A DNA stretch of 64,000 bases from Deroplatys truncata (lineage: Eukaryota; Arthropoda; Insecta; Mantodea; Mantidae): assembly GCA_030765065.1 (NCBI GenBank), contig CM060980.1:59380364-59444363 (forward strand), in the 5' to 3' direction. Below, piece by piece: positions 22,507-34,532 of the stretch (position 1 is the stretch's first letter; each line of letters begins with the position of its first letter). The position numbers and the translations under genes were made by a program. Below the pieces are notes generated by a model. That model was not told the origin of the DNA. It saw only the letters and a program-made list of their open reading frames with translations, and made no database searches.

Positions 22507-23656
22507 CATAAAATAGTGTAATTTTTACTTAAAAACCACATTTCAGAACCTGGTTAACATAATACACAAAATTTTGCACAAACACTTATGGAAATTTAGG
22601 GAAATAATGAGAAATGTCAGAAAAAGCCTTGAATATGTTACCACACTCTCCGCTCAAGGTTATTTAAATCGTACGTAGCTCACGTATAACAAAGATATTT
22701 ACACGGAAATTTTCATAGAAAATCGAACTTAATAATAAGTCAAAAACCCTTAATTGTGCTTTTATACCAGTTTTGTCCAATTTCATCGCGGCCCCCTTAA
22801 ACGATCATAAACGTAAAATAATCCATAGAGTTTTATAGTCAGTTTCTGTAAAATAAACAAATTCTCCCCTTTTGATTGTTTAATATTTTTGTGAGCTTAT
22901 GTTTTAAGTATAACTTATTTTGCAATAATTTTTTTTGGATTTACATTAGTAGGGGGTATGCTGAAGAGATCAATTTAGATGACGTAAATGTGAAGAGGAT
23001 CTAAATTTTCTAAGAGTAACGATACTTTTTTCTAACAACAGTAAAATGTCATTCAACGGGCGTCTTAGCACAAAAGGTATTCGATGAGCTGGAAAGAAAC
23101 AAAGAAACATCGCAACATACATCTGGAAGTGTCACCTTGACGAGAGAATGTTTTGTCACTCTTTTATCCCCTTTGTCCCTTTCTCTTTTGGCTATTCAAA
23201 CCTCTTCATCCTCTTTAGAGGATTTTGCTCCGAACCAAACTGCACGTTTCGAAAAAGTAACTAAGTGTAAGATACAGACCATCCAAGCGGAGACTTATTG
23301 GGTGTGGAAATCTTCCTTTTTTTCTTATAGTCGTCGTCCGGCTTTCAGCCCCTTCCTTGCGCTTCCTATGATAGGAGCTGAGCTTTTCGGGGATTTTACG
23401 TTTCATCGATTTCAAATCCGCTGAAGATGAAAGCCGCTAGGAGTAGTTGTTAATACCCTGATGTCAGGGCAGCTAACTCTAGAAGCGACACTCAGGTAAG
23501 CAGTTTTGCAGGTTTTAGTCGCGATCACTTGCTGCGTAGCGCGTTTTGTTTAGCTCCCTTATTAGGATTCAATACTAATTGATCACGATTTTCGAAGTGC
23601 ACAGCTGTGTAACGAATTTTCACCCTGTTTTTCTGAAGGCATACCTTTATAGGGTA
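22507..23656. other. Unassigned interval
   Basis: No feature recognised. About 23040-23440 is a somewhat less AT-rich segment with overlapping short frames that have no known motifs. Confidence 0.45.
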
Positions 23657-24686
23657 TTTTTACTTTCCCTACTACGACTTACAGGTAGAAGAGGAAGTCT
23701 TGACTTAAACTCAAAATTTGATGTTGAGATTTCATGGGATATAATTGTTCTTTTGAACAAACAAAAAAGCATTTTTAGAAAAAAAGATTGTATTTGTGTG
23801 TGAATGAGTGTAAGCAATAGAACTATAAAGCTAAGCTAAACACTATAACTATAGTACTAAACTCGTATCTTCCAAAGATGTGACACGAAGTTTTTCAACA
23901 ATTTTTCCCCATTCCTAATTACTTCTTATGGAAAACTCTTTGAAGATTTTCGAATTTCTCAAAAATGGGTTTAACGATTTTGATTAGAATTCCATATGTT
24001 TTAGATATTTACATGGTAAATTAAACGATAAGTTAAATGTATGTCTTGAATTTTTGTGAATAGCCTATGAAGTTCTCTTCATTCGAAAAGGAATTCTGTA
24101 TAATTTTGTATAAAGGGTAAACCATAATAGGTAGACAGAAAGTAGTACATAGAAGATATAAATATCTTTGAAACACACCATTTATTTTAAACTTCTATTG
24201 CGACACCAGGCATTTATTATTTGAATAGCGGACAGAGCATAGAATTTCAAGGCCAGCATACACCGATGCAGTTTTAATAATGCCGGCCCTTGGCGCCGTG
24301 GTCGCTGGAATGTAAACCTTCGGCGCTCCGCCAAGCTGAGGGTCGCGGGTTTGAGTCCCGCCATGGGCATGGATGTGTGTGCGCGTGTGTGTGTGTGTTC
24401 TGTCATTGCGGTAATAAGCGTAACGAAAACAGTAAAAACACAGTAAATACAAGATGGGTATAACAAGGGAACTTTTTTTAAAAAAAATAATAATAAATAT
24501 ATAACTTTACTGTCGCAATCCCCTTAGCCTATAGCAAATGTGTAATTAAACTATTTAGGCAAAAGTTTATCAAAATTACCTTGAAGTAAATAGAAGAATA
24601 TGCTCTTGCAGGAATAGCTTTCAGAGGGTTTATTAAAATAAAGATATGGTTGGTGAAAGTCATATGAATGTAACACGTAACACTTT
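23657..24686 (-). mobile_element. HEL-like dispersed element (copy 6), split by a SINE
   Basis: The plus strand starts 'tactttccctactacg' and ends 'gtcatatgaatgtaacacgt', placing the element on the minus strand. The nested family 1 SINE lies at 24285-24490. Without it the copy is about 825 bp. Confidence 0.75.
24285..24490 (+). repeat. tRNA-derived SINE, family 1, nested
   Basis: B box gggtttgagtcccgcc (about 24346-24362), a GT-rich segment, 'gcggtaataagcgtaacg' and an A-rich tail. Short 'aataat' sequences on both sides could be the target duplication. Same family as 302-513. Confidence 0.8.
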
Positions 24687-25439
24687 TGTACATTACATAG
24701 GCGTTAACAAAGGAACAATGTTCTCCCCGTTACTACCTACTGGGTACTATAAACAAGAGGAAAATATCCCTACAAAGAATTTAGTTAAAAGCCTACTAGT
24801 CCGTGTTAAAGAAACAGGTCTATTCAACTAAAACTATAAAGATAGGAGAGTAATACAGTGTTTTTCCCTCACACTGTGGCCACTGCTAGGCGGCTCGGGC
24901 GCTGGCAGCCTAGCCTCGGTCAACCACCGAAAGTAGTGTAATATTCCCGCAGCCTTTTCGCGTTCTCATAGTTATAGTTACAATTACAATGAAGATAATT
25001 ACAGACCTTATCGTTAGGGATGATGGAAATACTGTCCTTTCTAAACACACTCTTCTGGCATTTTCTCAGGAAATTTGCATTGACACTCGAGAGTTCATTA
25101 TCTGAAATTCATTTAATTTCTAAAGTATTGCTACGTCAGAAGTTGAATATCACAAAGTTTTCCAAGTTATAGAGCTTATTTATTCAGCCGAATAATATTT
25201 TATCTAACAAAAAAATATTATATAACTAATAAAATGAAATATCTGAAAAACGCCAGAGCAGTAAACTGCAATATGGTTTATTCTCTTTGCAAATTAAAAC
25301 TTGAAATTCTCACTTGCCGAATGTGGATGATAGATATTTTTTGGATGGGGGGGTTCCATTTATCTGCGGCCTTTAACATCTTAGGTCAAATTGGCGGCTT
25401 TGCCTTTGGAACAATTGCTCATCGACAATAATGTTCACT
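24687..25439. other. Unassigned interval
   Basis: A short GC-rich stretch at 24860-24960 stands out, but nothing is identifiable. Confidence 0.45.
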
Positions 25440-25625
25440 CGTTTTACTTTCGTGTTAATCTTTAGGTTTGTTGGTCTTGGGTTTTGTATTTAAACACAAA
25501 TTATACTCTTACTCATACTTCCAGACTCTAGCAAATACGGGGAATAATTCTGTTTAAAAAAAGTCTCACCCTCCAACCGGGAATTGAACCCGGGACTCTA
25601 GATGCTAACCACCACAGAGGCAGCC
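25440..25625 (-). repeat. tRNA-derived SINE, family 5
   Basis: The minus-strand head (about 25625-25565) has 'ctgtggtggttagcatctag' (A-box side) and B box gggttcaattcccgg, followed by 'cagaattattccccg' and 'gagtctggaagtatgag' body blocks. Diverged copies are at about 33690-33915 and 54010-54240. Confidence 0.75.
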
Positions 25626-26860
25626 TGTTAGAATTGTTTTAAACTGGAGACGAATATTTTCTGAAGTTGTATATTGCGAAGTTTCTGGGTGCAAAACCTT
25701 TTTATACGGCTTATGTAAGTAAGTTGCTGTATCTAATTTATACGTTATAATCAAATTCATTAAGAGTGCAGAATAAATATATAAAGACAACTGTTCAAGT
25801 TAACTTCAGAATTCACTGAACCAATATTTGTAATTAATAATTGAGAAAATTATTTTTCTTTGCGATCATAGGTACATGGCTGTCTAAAAATTTAAATGTG
25901 GACTATCCTCATAGTCACAAGGAATATTCATATCGGCCACATTTGTTTTAATGCTTATTAGGATCCCAGGAAAACATACAAGGGTTATTGCCGGTTTTCA
26001 AAATATCACATGACATACGTTGTAGAGAAGGGGAGAGAAATGCTGAGAGGGGCAGCAGAAGAGTGAAAAAGGATAAGAGAAAAGGAAAATGGAGGGAGAG
26101 AAAGGAATCTCCACAGTTCACGCAAACTGTATGAGTAAAACTTCAAGCTCTGCTAGTATTTATTAAGACTTATGGCATAGTCATTACTCATTTTTTTATT
26201 TTTATTTTCCTGTAAATTGTATCCCTGTTTGCTCCCCTTTTATATTCTCATCTAGCAAGTGAGATTTTGATTATGTAATTTTCATTATAAACAAATAAAT
26301 TAAATAAGGTCATTAACTCTGGAGAATGAACTTCTATGAACGTTTACGCTTGAAAAATTTTCTCTCTCTTTTCCAATGAATTTACGAACATAAAGGAGCA
26401 CTTGTTCGAAAGTATACCGGAAGCGTCCACTTCTGTCACACAAGAGCACCATAAAGGATATTCGGTGTTTCACCTGCACGAACGTCGCTTTACTGTTGAA
26501 GGAAAAACACATCAGACAAGCACTACTTTTGTAGTACATCATCTACTTCAGAGATAACAGGGGCAGTAATTCTACATTTTAAGAGGTTTTTACCACTATG
26601 CAACCATAATAGTTATGCAGAAAAGTATAGACTATTTCAAATAGCTTCATAAGGTCGATTTTCTACAAAATTCAATTTTGCATTAGTTGGACTATATAAT
26701 TTAATTTTCGATCATTATATAGAACATTTATATCCTTAGGAATACAATACATATCAAAACAATACCTTTCCCGAATGCAATCCATACTATTACTTCTACA
26801 TCGCTGAATCTTACTTTAAAACCTGTTTGGTTTTAATTTATTCGTTATTATATTGCTTGA
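25626..26860. other. Unassigned interval with a polypurine tract
   Basis: About 26020-26112 is nearly all purine (GA-rich, about 90 bp). Nothing else is recognised. Confidence 0.5.
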
Positions 26861-27640
26861 TTTACCTTTTACATAGTAAATAGAGAAGGTATTACATTTC
26901 ATCCAAAAAATCATATTGAGATTCCATCGGAAATACGTTTTGATACCCCCTAACTGTGTGTGTATCTGTGAACAACATAACTCAAAAATGAAATTTGGGA
27001 TAAATACCAAACTCGGTATTTAAGTTCAGTGCCATCCAAAGATGTGACACGAGGATACGACCCACGACAAACTACCCTTTAAATGCAACATTTTTGTAAT
27101 TATTTGATTTTCTGAAAAATATTTCAAACGATTTTTAATAAAATACAACGTATTAAAGACATTTACATGACAAATAAAGTACTATCTTGCATTTTCTGGG
27201 AATAACCTGTGAAGTCCTACTCATTCGGAAGGAATTCTGTAGAATCCTGCATAACTGGTAAACGTTAAGCGATAGATGAAAACGCACAACACAAAGCATA
27301 TGGATCTCTTGAAAACACCAATTTATTTTATATAACCTTTTTATTGGCATCGGTCATTTCGGAAATATCCATTAATAATGGTGTAAATTGTTCAATACCT
27401 AGTTATTATTTTAAAGTTCTGTAATTTGCAGTTGTTTCTGGTGATGCCATGCAAACAGTATGGAATTTTAAGGTCAGCATATAGCGTGCATTTGACTACC
27501 GCTGTACTTCCGGAAACGTTTATCTTGATTAAACTGAAGTGATAGGAAAAAAATCTTTTGTAAGAATAATTTATATACCTACTAATAAGAAACAGAGGGT
27601 AACGAAAATCAAGTGAATGTAACACACCAGACCTTTTTTT
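26861..27640 (-). mobile_element. HEL-like dispersed element (copy 7)
   Basis: The plus strand runs from 'ttacatagtaaatagagaag' to 'gaatgtaacacaccagacct'. 'ctgcataactggtaaacgtt' (27246) and the reverse of the 'accaaactcggtattta' block are clear. The microsatellite seed is reduced to 'tgtgtgtgtatctgtg'. Confidence 0.72.
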
Positions 27641-27842
27641 TTCTTTTTTTTAATGTTCTATTCCCTACTTCATACTTCATCCTCCACATTACTATCTGTG
27701 GGTCTACTTAAATCCAGAAAGTGCCGCAATAGACCAAGTAGTTGATCAGAATTCCAAGAGAGAATCAGACGGAAGATACAATTGATCCATCCAACTGTGT
27801 ATAAAAGGCATAAGGCATTAAACTTTTATGTAAATTATATAT

Positions 27843-28912
27843 TGAGGCAGTAGTTTTAACACTTAAATGATTTCAGTCTGGTTATATAATGTGTAAATTC
27901 AATAACAGCCCGCCTTGAAGCAGTGTGTGTATGTAATAGTTTGTAAAATGTATGTAACAGTCATTGCACATGCTTATATTATTGTATCCATGTGTAATAA
28001 TGTTATGTGAATGCATTACGTAATTTAATAATGTAGGAGCTGTGAGAATAATAAGTTAAAAGTTGCTAACAATGAGTGAACAATGAGGTAACCTAGAGTC
28101 AATAATGAGTAAGAAAGTTTAACAGTACTACTTGTGATTCTTGGAGAAGCAATAATGTAATTTTTGAGACAGTTTAAAAATAGCCAATCAGCAACCAGAA
28201 AAACCTTTAGTTAAGTGAAGGTATTCTATTGGAGTAGAATTAGCCAATCAGAAACTTGAAATACAGAAATTTACAAGTTTAGACGGTTGAAATCAATTCA
28301 GTTGCCTGCAGAAAGCGTTACTGAGCAGACGCAAAAAGTGTCCTCAAGAAATATAGTATGTATTCGTATGAGACGAAAAGTAAGTTTACGTGTTAAAAAG
28401 TATAATTAATTAATAAAAAGAATCTCACAGCTCTCTATATCAGTGAAGTGTTACATTAATCATATCAAGTATTAATAAAAGGAGTGAAGTAAAATTATAA
28501 TCTGTGTAAGCCTACATTCTTGTCGCATCACGCCCTGCCAAGATATCCATGTCTCTAAAATAATACTGACGCAGCCGACCCAAACACAAATATTTAATAC
28601 TTAAAGAAACAGTCAAATTACAAAGTTAATATTTTTTTAAACCTGGGACAAAGACCACCTGAAAGTACATTTGGGGCGAAGGCTACGGAAACTGTTTACT
28701 ATACGTGTGGTTGCAACTACTACAAGTTCGGATCCCCAACAATTGAAATACGATACAACTCCTTCTAAAATACTCCTACAAATTGGCGTCCATACATGGA
28801 GCGTAAAGAAACTATCTTCTTCAAATTGACGCCCAAAGCGTGGTGCAAATAACGTAACAAACCAACTACTTCAAACTGACTTTCCATACGTAGCAGTAAC
28901 AAACGTTTCTCA
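27843..28912 (+). repeat. Solo LTR, family 2 (copy A)
   Basis: Starts TGAGGCAGTAG and ends CA at 28912, about 1070 bp, flanked by ATAT on both sides (27839-27842, 28913-28916). The duplication is AT-rich and so weaker evidence here than for the other two copies. It carries about four PBS-like motifs near its 3' end (TCGGATCCCC 28728, TGGCGTCC 28784, TGACGCCC 28827, TGACTTTCC 28877). Copies B and C are at 34216-35280 and 50551-51558 on the opposite strand. Confidence 0.82.
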
Positions 28913-29209
28913 ATATTTCCCTTGTACAGTACTTAAAGTGTAATTAACCTGAATTTATCGCCATTAAAGAAGAATGTGACATTAACATAGTCTATATACC
29001 TGTAGAAACAAATTATCAATATTATCCACTACAAATTAATCAATGTATGACCATTGAATTCAACATTTCATATGTTTAAGTAAATACGTTCAACTGTTAT
29101 GTTTTAAATACGTGTGTCGTGTTCATCCCTAATTAATGATAATTATCAACAACAATCAATAATGCTATTTATTCTAAGCTTTGAAAATGATATAATTTTA
29201 TTGAATATA
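28913..29209. other. Unassigned interval
   Basis: Nothing recognised beyond the ATAT target duplication at its start. Confidence 0.4.
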
Positions 29210-29957
29210 TTAGTAGCATGTTCGTCTTCTTATTAATCTCTCTATTATAGGTAAAATTCTGTAGCCAGAGTTCACCAGAAATACACATTTTGAGACAAAT
29301 GAGGGGCATTTTTAAAAACAAAAGAGTTTTATGAAAATGCCCTAACAAACAAAAAAGTCGTTTAAATATCAACCTTGGTATTTCAAGAAAATTCATCCAC
29401 CCCAAACTACCCTTTACATGAAAGATGTTGAAAAAATGTTGATTTTTTAAAAAATGGCTTAAACGATTTTGATTAAAATGACAAATGTTTAAGATATTTT
29501 CATAACAAAGTAAATGTTAATCTTGAAATTTTTGCACATAGCCTGTGAAGTCCTCTTTATTCGCAAGAAAATGTTTATAATTTCGTATAACTGGTATAAA
29601 TCATAACATAACAGACAAAAACTTACTACGCAAACAAAAGAAAAATAAATAAATCTCGCATTTGTCGCTGTTACTCTTTGAATCATTCAATAGTTCCTGT
29701 CATTTTTTTAATTCCAGCCAACACTCAGTTGTTTCTCGTGGTATTATGAAAACAGTATGGAATTTCAAAGCCAACATAGAATAATCCACCCAGTCTCCTG
29801 TATACCTTTTGCACCCACAACAAAATGGGTAACGAAACCAAACGTTTATATCGAGAAGTGGATAGAAAAGTAAGATTTTGTCAGAAAGTTTGTGGAAGAT
29901 AAACATAAACGATAGTGGCTAGAGAAAGTTATGTGGATGTAACACATTAAATTTTTA
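29210..29957 (-). mobile_element. HEL-like dispersed element (copy 8)
   Basis: The plus strand ends 'tatgtggatgtaacacattaa'. The 'atttcgtataactggtataa' and 'caaactaccctttacatgaaa' blocks mark the interior. The CA/GACA region is deleted. Confidence 0.68.
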
Positions 29958-31019
29958 AGCAATACCTCTGCATTTAACGTGGTGACCAGAACTGTCTATT
30001 CTGGTAATGAATCTGTGAAAATTAAAACATCTACAGTTTCTTCATAGTGCTTTGACTTTGATACCATATACTCAGAACATGAAACATATAGTGTACACAA
30101 TATTTTAATGCGCTATGTCAAACTGTTATTAAGATATTAAATTTTATTCATATTTAATCACTGTTTGATATTATTATATGAAATGCTCCTTGGCCCCTAC
30201 GGTTTATCATATCACTCCCAAATATTTTATTTGAATTTACTTCACAAACTTAAAGAAATTGTTGTGCCGGTATTTGTTCTTTTCATTACTGTAAGAGAAA
30301 ATTGTTCAAACTTCTCAATGATTAATTTTAGCTTAAATATTCAATATTTTGAAGTTGAAATACACAATTCCTGAAGCTCTCCTGAAAAGTTCAAGCTATA
30401 AAATTATAAACTATAGTCCAAAGAGTATTTTGAATAGTAAAAAATGCTGAAAAAAGGCATCGAGAAAACTGGAATTTAAAGTTCACCGCGGTGCTTAACT
30501 AAACGGCATTGACTAAGTTAGAAGCATACGTTTTAAGTAGAGAAAAAATGAAAATGTTTACATTTTTAACCAAATTTCACAGATGCATTACCTAAATAAG
30601 TATTTGCAGCCAAGTTCATAATTTTCTTCAGCATCAGCAGAAACGTGTTGAAGCTTGTTTAATTTGTCTTTCTGCATTCGTCATGTAAAGAAAGGAAATA
30701 AAGAGAACAAAGAGAAAAAAAAATGTCTGTGGTTTATGGTAAAAATATATCTTTCATCTAATTCTAAGGCAGGCAACCTATGGTGAGCGTGCCACCGATG
30801 GCATATAAACTGTGCTCGATGATGCGTAAAGTTATTAGCAAATAAGATAAGTTAACATTTGTTTTATAAACAAATATTTGGCAGTTCTACTGTACCTAAA
30901 CGAAATAATAGATTTTACGTTATAAAAAAGCTTCTGTGTAATACTGTACAATAATAGGACGGAAGTTCAATTTAAATCCCACGACAAGGACAGAGCGCAA
31001 CTCGAACATATTTGATGAG
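29958..31019. other. Unassigned interval
   Basis: At 30771-30805 'caggcaacctatggtgagcg' and 'tgccaccgatggca' resemble one end of some hAT elements, but no matching second end was found. Otherwise nothing recognised. Confidence 0.4.
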
Positions 31020-31215
31020 GCAACAATGGGAAAGGTTTTATTTTTAGTTGCGAGACGCATTTGTAGTAACAAAAATAGTGAGTTACATTATTATTGGAAA
31101 AATAGAATCGTACTGAATAATTCCATTACGGGATTTGAACCATGGATCTTCGGTTTTTTGTGCCGTTGCTTTAACCATGATTTAGCATGGCAACATGTCA
31201 ATGTGACACTAAATT
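31020..31215 (-). repeat. tRNA-derived SINE, family 6
   Basis: A minus-strand T arm with 'ggttcaaatcccg' (about 31131-31143) sits upstream of a body, with 'tggttaaagcaa' on the A-box side and 'aatgtgaatcagatgg' beyond. The copy at 58020-58215 shows the same order (ggttcaaatctcg, tggttagagcaa, aatgcgaatcaatt). Confidence 0.68.
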
Positions 31216-31567
31216 CCATCTGATTCACATTTTTCTCATTTGGTAAACTACAATTCATTTTGAGACAACATACCCTAGTCATGTTATTTTAACATTAAGA
31301 AAATAAATGTTTTAAACAGTTTACAGAAAAATCAATTTGAATAAGAATAGACAAAACAGTTTTATTCTCAATAAATATGTATTCCTAAAATACTACGTAC
31401 AAGAAATTTAATCACTATTATTTTTTTCTTTGCGTCGCTTTAGCTATAGTCATATCGCGACGGATCTGTTAAGTACATTGTGGATCGGTGTGTGGCGGAC
31501 AATTAGTTTTCTAGGTCTCATCCATCTACCATAGCATCTTACTCCGTTACATATCCACAGAGGGCTT
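31216..31567. other. Unassigned interval
   Basis: Nothing recognised before the minisatellite. Confidence 0.4.
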
Positions 31568-32415
31568 AGTGCTAAGCAACTGTACCTCTGCTTCTGTGAT
31601 AGGCAGATGGCAGCCTCGACACATGTCCACAGAGAACTTAGTGTTAGGCAACTGTACCTCTGTTTCTGTGATAGGCAGAGGCAGTCTCGACACGTGTCCA
31701 CAGAGAACTTAGTGTTAGGCAACTGTACCTCTGCTTCTGTGATAGGCAGATGGCAGCCTCAACATGGATCCACAGAGAACTTAGTGTTAGCCAACTGTAC
31801 CTCTGCTTCTGTAATAGGTAGAGGCAGTCTCGACGCGGGTCCACAGAGAACTTAGTGTTAGGAAACTGTAACTCTGCTTCTGTGGTAGGCAGCTGGCAGC
31901 CTCAACATGGATCCACATAAGACTTAGTGTTAGGCAACTGTAACTCTGCTTCTGTGATAGGCAGATGGCAGCCTCAACATGGATCCACAGAGAACTTAGT
32001 GTTAGGCAACTGTATCGCTGCTTCTGTGATAGGCAGATGGCAGCCTCGACACGGGTCCACTGAAAACTTAATGTTAGGCAACTGTACCTCTGCTTCTGTG
32101 ATAGGCAGATGGCAGCCTCAACATGGATCCACAGAAAGCTTAGTGTTAGCCAACTGTACCTCTGCTTCTGTAATAGGCAGAGGCAGTCTCGACACGGGTC
32201 CACAGAGAACTTAGTGTTAGGCAACTGTACCTCTGCTTCTGTGATAGGCAGATGGCAGCCTCAACATGGATCCACAGAGAACTTGGTGTTAGGTAACTGT
32301 ACCGCTGCTTCTGTGATAGGCAGATGGCAGCCTCGACACATGTCCACAGAGAACTTGGTGTTAGGCAACTGTACCGCTGCTTCTGTGATCAGATGGCAGT
32401 CTTGACACGTGTCAA
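31568..32415. repeat. 72-bp minisatellite, 12 units
   Basis: Twelve head-to-tail units of 71-72 bp start with 'agtgttaggcaactgtacct' at about 31568, 31641, 31711, 31783, 31854, 31926, 31998, 32070, 32142, 32213, 32285 and 32357. Three variants alternate: one with 'caacatggatcc', one with 'gcagaggcagtctcgac' and one with 'cctcgacac'. Units 4 and 9 share two private changes, suggesting a five-unit block duplication. Because 72 is divisible by 3, open frames run through both strands as 24-residue repeats. They are not evidence of a gene. Confidence 0.95.
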
Positions 32416-32504
32416 GCAGTTGGTATTAGTGTGGCTTCCAGTTTACCTGCTTTCATTGTCTGTGGATAGAGATTACCATCTATTTACTGCTGTTTTATTC
32501 TTTA

Positions 32505-32670
32505 GATGGAACTGTGGGTCGTGGTATTAAATATCCAATCCGGTATTTACCTTGGCGACTGAGAGAAAACACCGAAAACCCCAATCAGATTGATCGACCT
32601 ATGGGATTTGAACCCGGGACCTACCGAATGCGAGCCACTGACGTTACCGCCTGCGCCATCCTGCTTGGTT
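32505..32670 (-). repeat. tRNA-derived SINE, family 2
   Basis: Minus-strand tRNA-like head (about 32670-32600): 'gatggcgcaggcggtaacgt' on the A-box side and B box gggttcaaatccc. A central 'ggggttttcggtgttttctc' block and 'ccaaggtaaataccggattg' follow. Fragment at 9963-10095. Confidence 0.8.
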
Positions 32671-33514
32671 CACTAGTATTGCTATAAATAGAGAAGTTCT
32701 TGCTTATTTTGAACTTTGTACCTCAAAATAACCCATTTCTGTGTAAAATTTGCTCACTGCTACATCTAATATCCTGCGTTGAATGTAATAGTGGAAAAGG
32801 TTGAAACCTCCTACTCTAGGGGATTTTAAAGATTGGCAGTGGACATGAGTCGCTGTTCCACGAAGTCAGAATGCCTTACACAAGAGTCACAGCGGCCCAC
32901 CACCCTCCACTCTTCCTCTCCCCTGTCTTCTCCTCCTTCGCCAAGTCCGTTAAGTAAATATTTTCCTTTACCATGAATCATTAATCAGTATCTAGCTACT
33001 GGAAATTAACGAACCAACCTCCTCACTCCTCCACTCCACTTGGTTTCCTTTACACAAACTTACAGGTAGTTTGAGGCTCGAGTTAAGACTCCGCACTGCT
33101 GCCACTGCTGTGGTGTACTGTACCCCAGATTGAAGGAGGATGAAACAATAACATTTGAACCCAACAATAACTGCTCCGGGGGTTGATTTATACAATCTCG
33201 TTAACTGCAATGGGTTATGGTTAACTTAGGACGAGAAAAGTTGCCTTGCTCGCCTCTCATGTTATGACGTCATGATGTGTGTGCCCACAGACCTATGTAT
33301 ACATATGTACATCGGTTTACATAATGTTCGGACTTCCTCCGGGAGATTCTAAGAGCATAAACTCTGCATAAAATTAGAAGCATTTAGAACAGATTTGGAG
33401 TAAAGGAGGTGAAGAAGAAGTAGGGGGAGAGGGAATAAATTGTATAAAATATGTACAGGATGAAAAGGAAGGAGAAAGGAAAAAGGTCAAATTAAAAAAA
33501 AAACAACGGTCAAC
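32671..33514. other. Unassigned interval
   Basis: A purine-rich run lies at about 33388-33515. No gene or repeat is recognised. Confidence 0.45.
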
Positions 33515-33615
33515 GGTTATAAAAATCGGATGTGTTGCTTTCACATGATAATCCCTACCCAGTCTTCTACAAACTATTCTTACAGAAGCTTAATCTCCTT
33601 TTCACGTTAATCAGA
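33515..33615 (+). repeat. HEL-like element, 5'-end fragment (copy 9)
   Basis: Only the 5' terminus remains: 'tcggatgtgttgctttcaca', then a 'cttctacaaactattcttac' block shared with the 5' parts of other copies. Confidence 0.6.
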
Positions 33616-33689
33616 TGAACGTTTGTGGAAGTGCTTTTTTCTCCACTTATACACCTCCTTTAACTGCAATGGTCATATCGGTGGTCATT

Positions 33690-33915
33690 TACCTTTGAAA
33701 CGCATTGGTGTTAACTTGTATAGAGTTGTTATTGGATTTCTGTTTTTTTTTTCTTTGGGTTTTATACATAACATCACACACTGTCATGTATACTTCCAGA
33801 TTCTACAGAGGAGACAGAATAATCTTGACTAGCAAAAAATTCCCACTCCCCAACCGAGTATCGAAATCGGAAACCCCGCTCAGCAGGCAGGTACTCTACC
33901 GTTGAGCCATGGAAA
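33690..33915 (-). repeat. tRNA-derived SINE, family 5 (second copy)
   Basis: Minus-strand head: 'atggctcaacggtagagtac' (33910-33891), then 'tttcgatactcggttgg' in the T-arm position. The body shares the 'agaatctggaagtata' block with 25440-25625. Confidence 0.65.
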
Positions 33916-34215
33916 TGCTTGCTTTATACACTAGCCGGCATTGCCTAGGTGCACTCTAAAAGTACGGGTTGAAGATAAGGATAGGAGTGATTTTAAATAG
34001 GTGTAAGCAGCCTGTAAGTTGTACTTGTATCTAAAGCGTAAATACGTATCCAAAGTTTTCTCCAGATTAGTCAAATTAAAGGGATTAAAGATATGAGTAT
34101 GGATAGCATTTTGAAGTTATATGTTTCCTATAATTTTTGCCAAGTGCTATACTCCAATTACGCTAAAATTTATTCCTAATTGACCAAGCGGTATATTTTT
34201 TTTCCATAAGAGGTT
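33916..34215. other. Unassigned interval
   Basis: Nothing recognised. The last four bases (GGTT) are the left target duplication of the next solo LTR. Confidence 0.4.
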
Positions 34216-34490
34216 TGTGGTAGTTGGTGTTATCTTTACGTTATTTGCACCACGCTTTGGGCATCTATTTGGAGTAGGTATTATTTTATTGTCCCACGTT
34301 GGGGTGCGAATTTGAATAGTATTGTTGTTGCCCCACGTATGGAAGCCAATTTGAAGGAGGAGTATTGTATTGCAGTTCTACTGTTGGGGAGCCAAATTTG
34401 ATGAAGTAACTGCCCCACGTGTGGTACAAAGTGTCCGGTGGCCTTCGCCCTAACGTTTAGAAATCAACTTTGTATTTTTATGTTTCTTTA

Positions 34491-34532
<42 letters not shown>

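Noticed and set aside
30771..30805. hAT end ('caggcaacctatgg')
   Set aside because: Only one candidate end, with no partner and no 8-bp duplication. Kept only as a note in the unassigned interval.
31450..32405. Open frames of 80-145 codons on both strands at 31.4-32.4 kb
   Set aside because: Produced by the 72-bp minisatellite, whose unit length is a multiple of three. They are open on both strands simultaneously.
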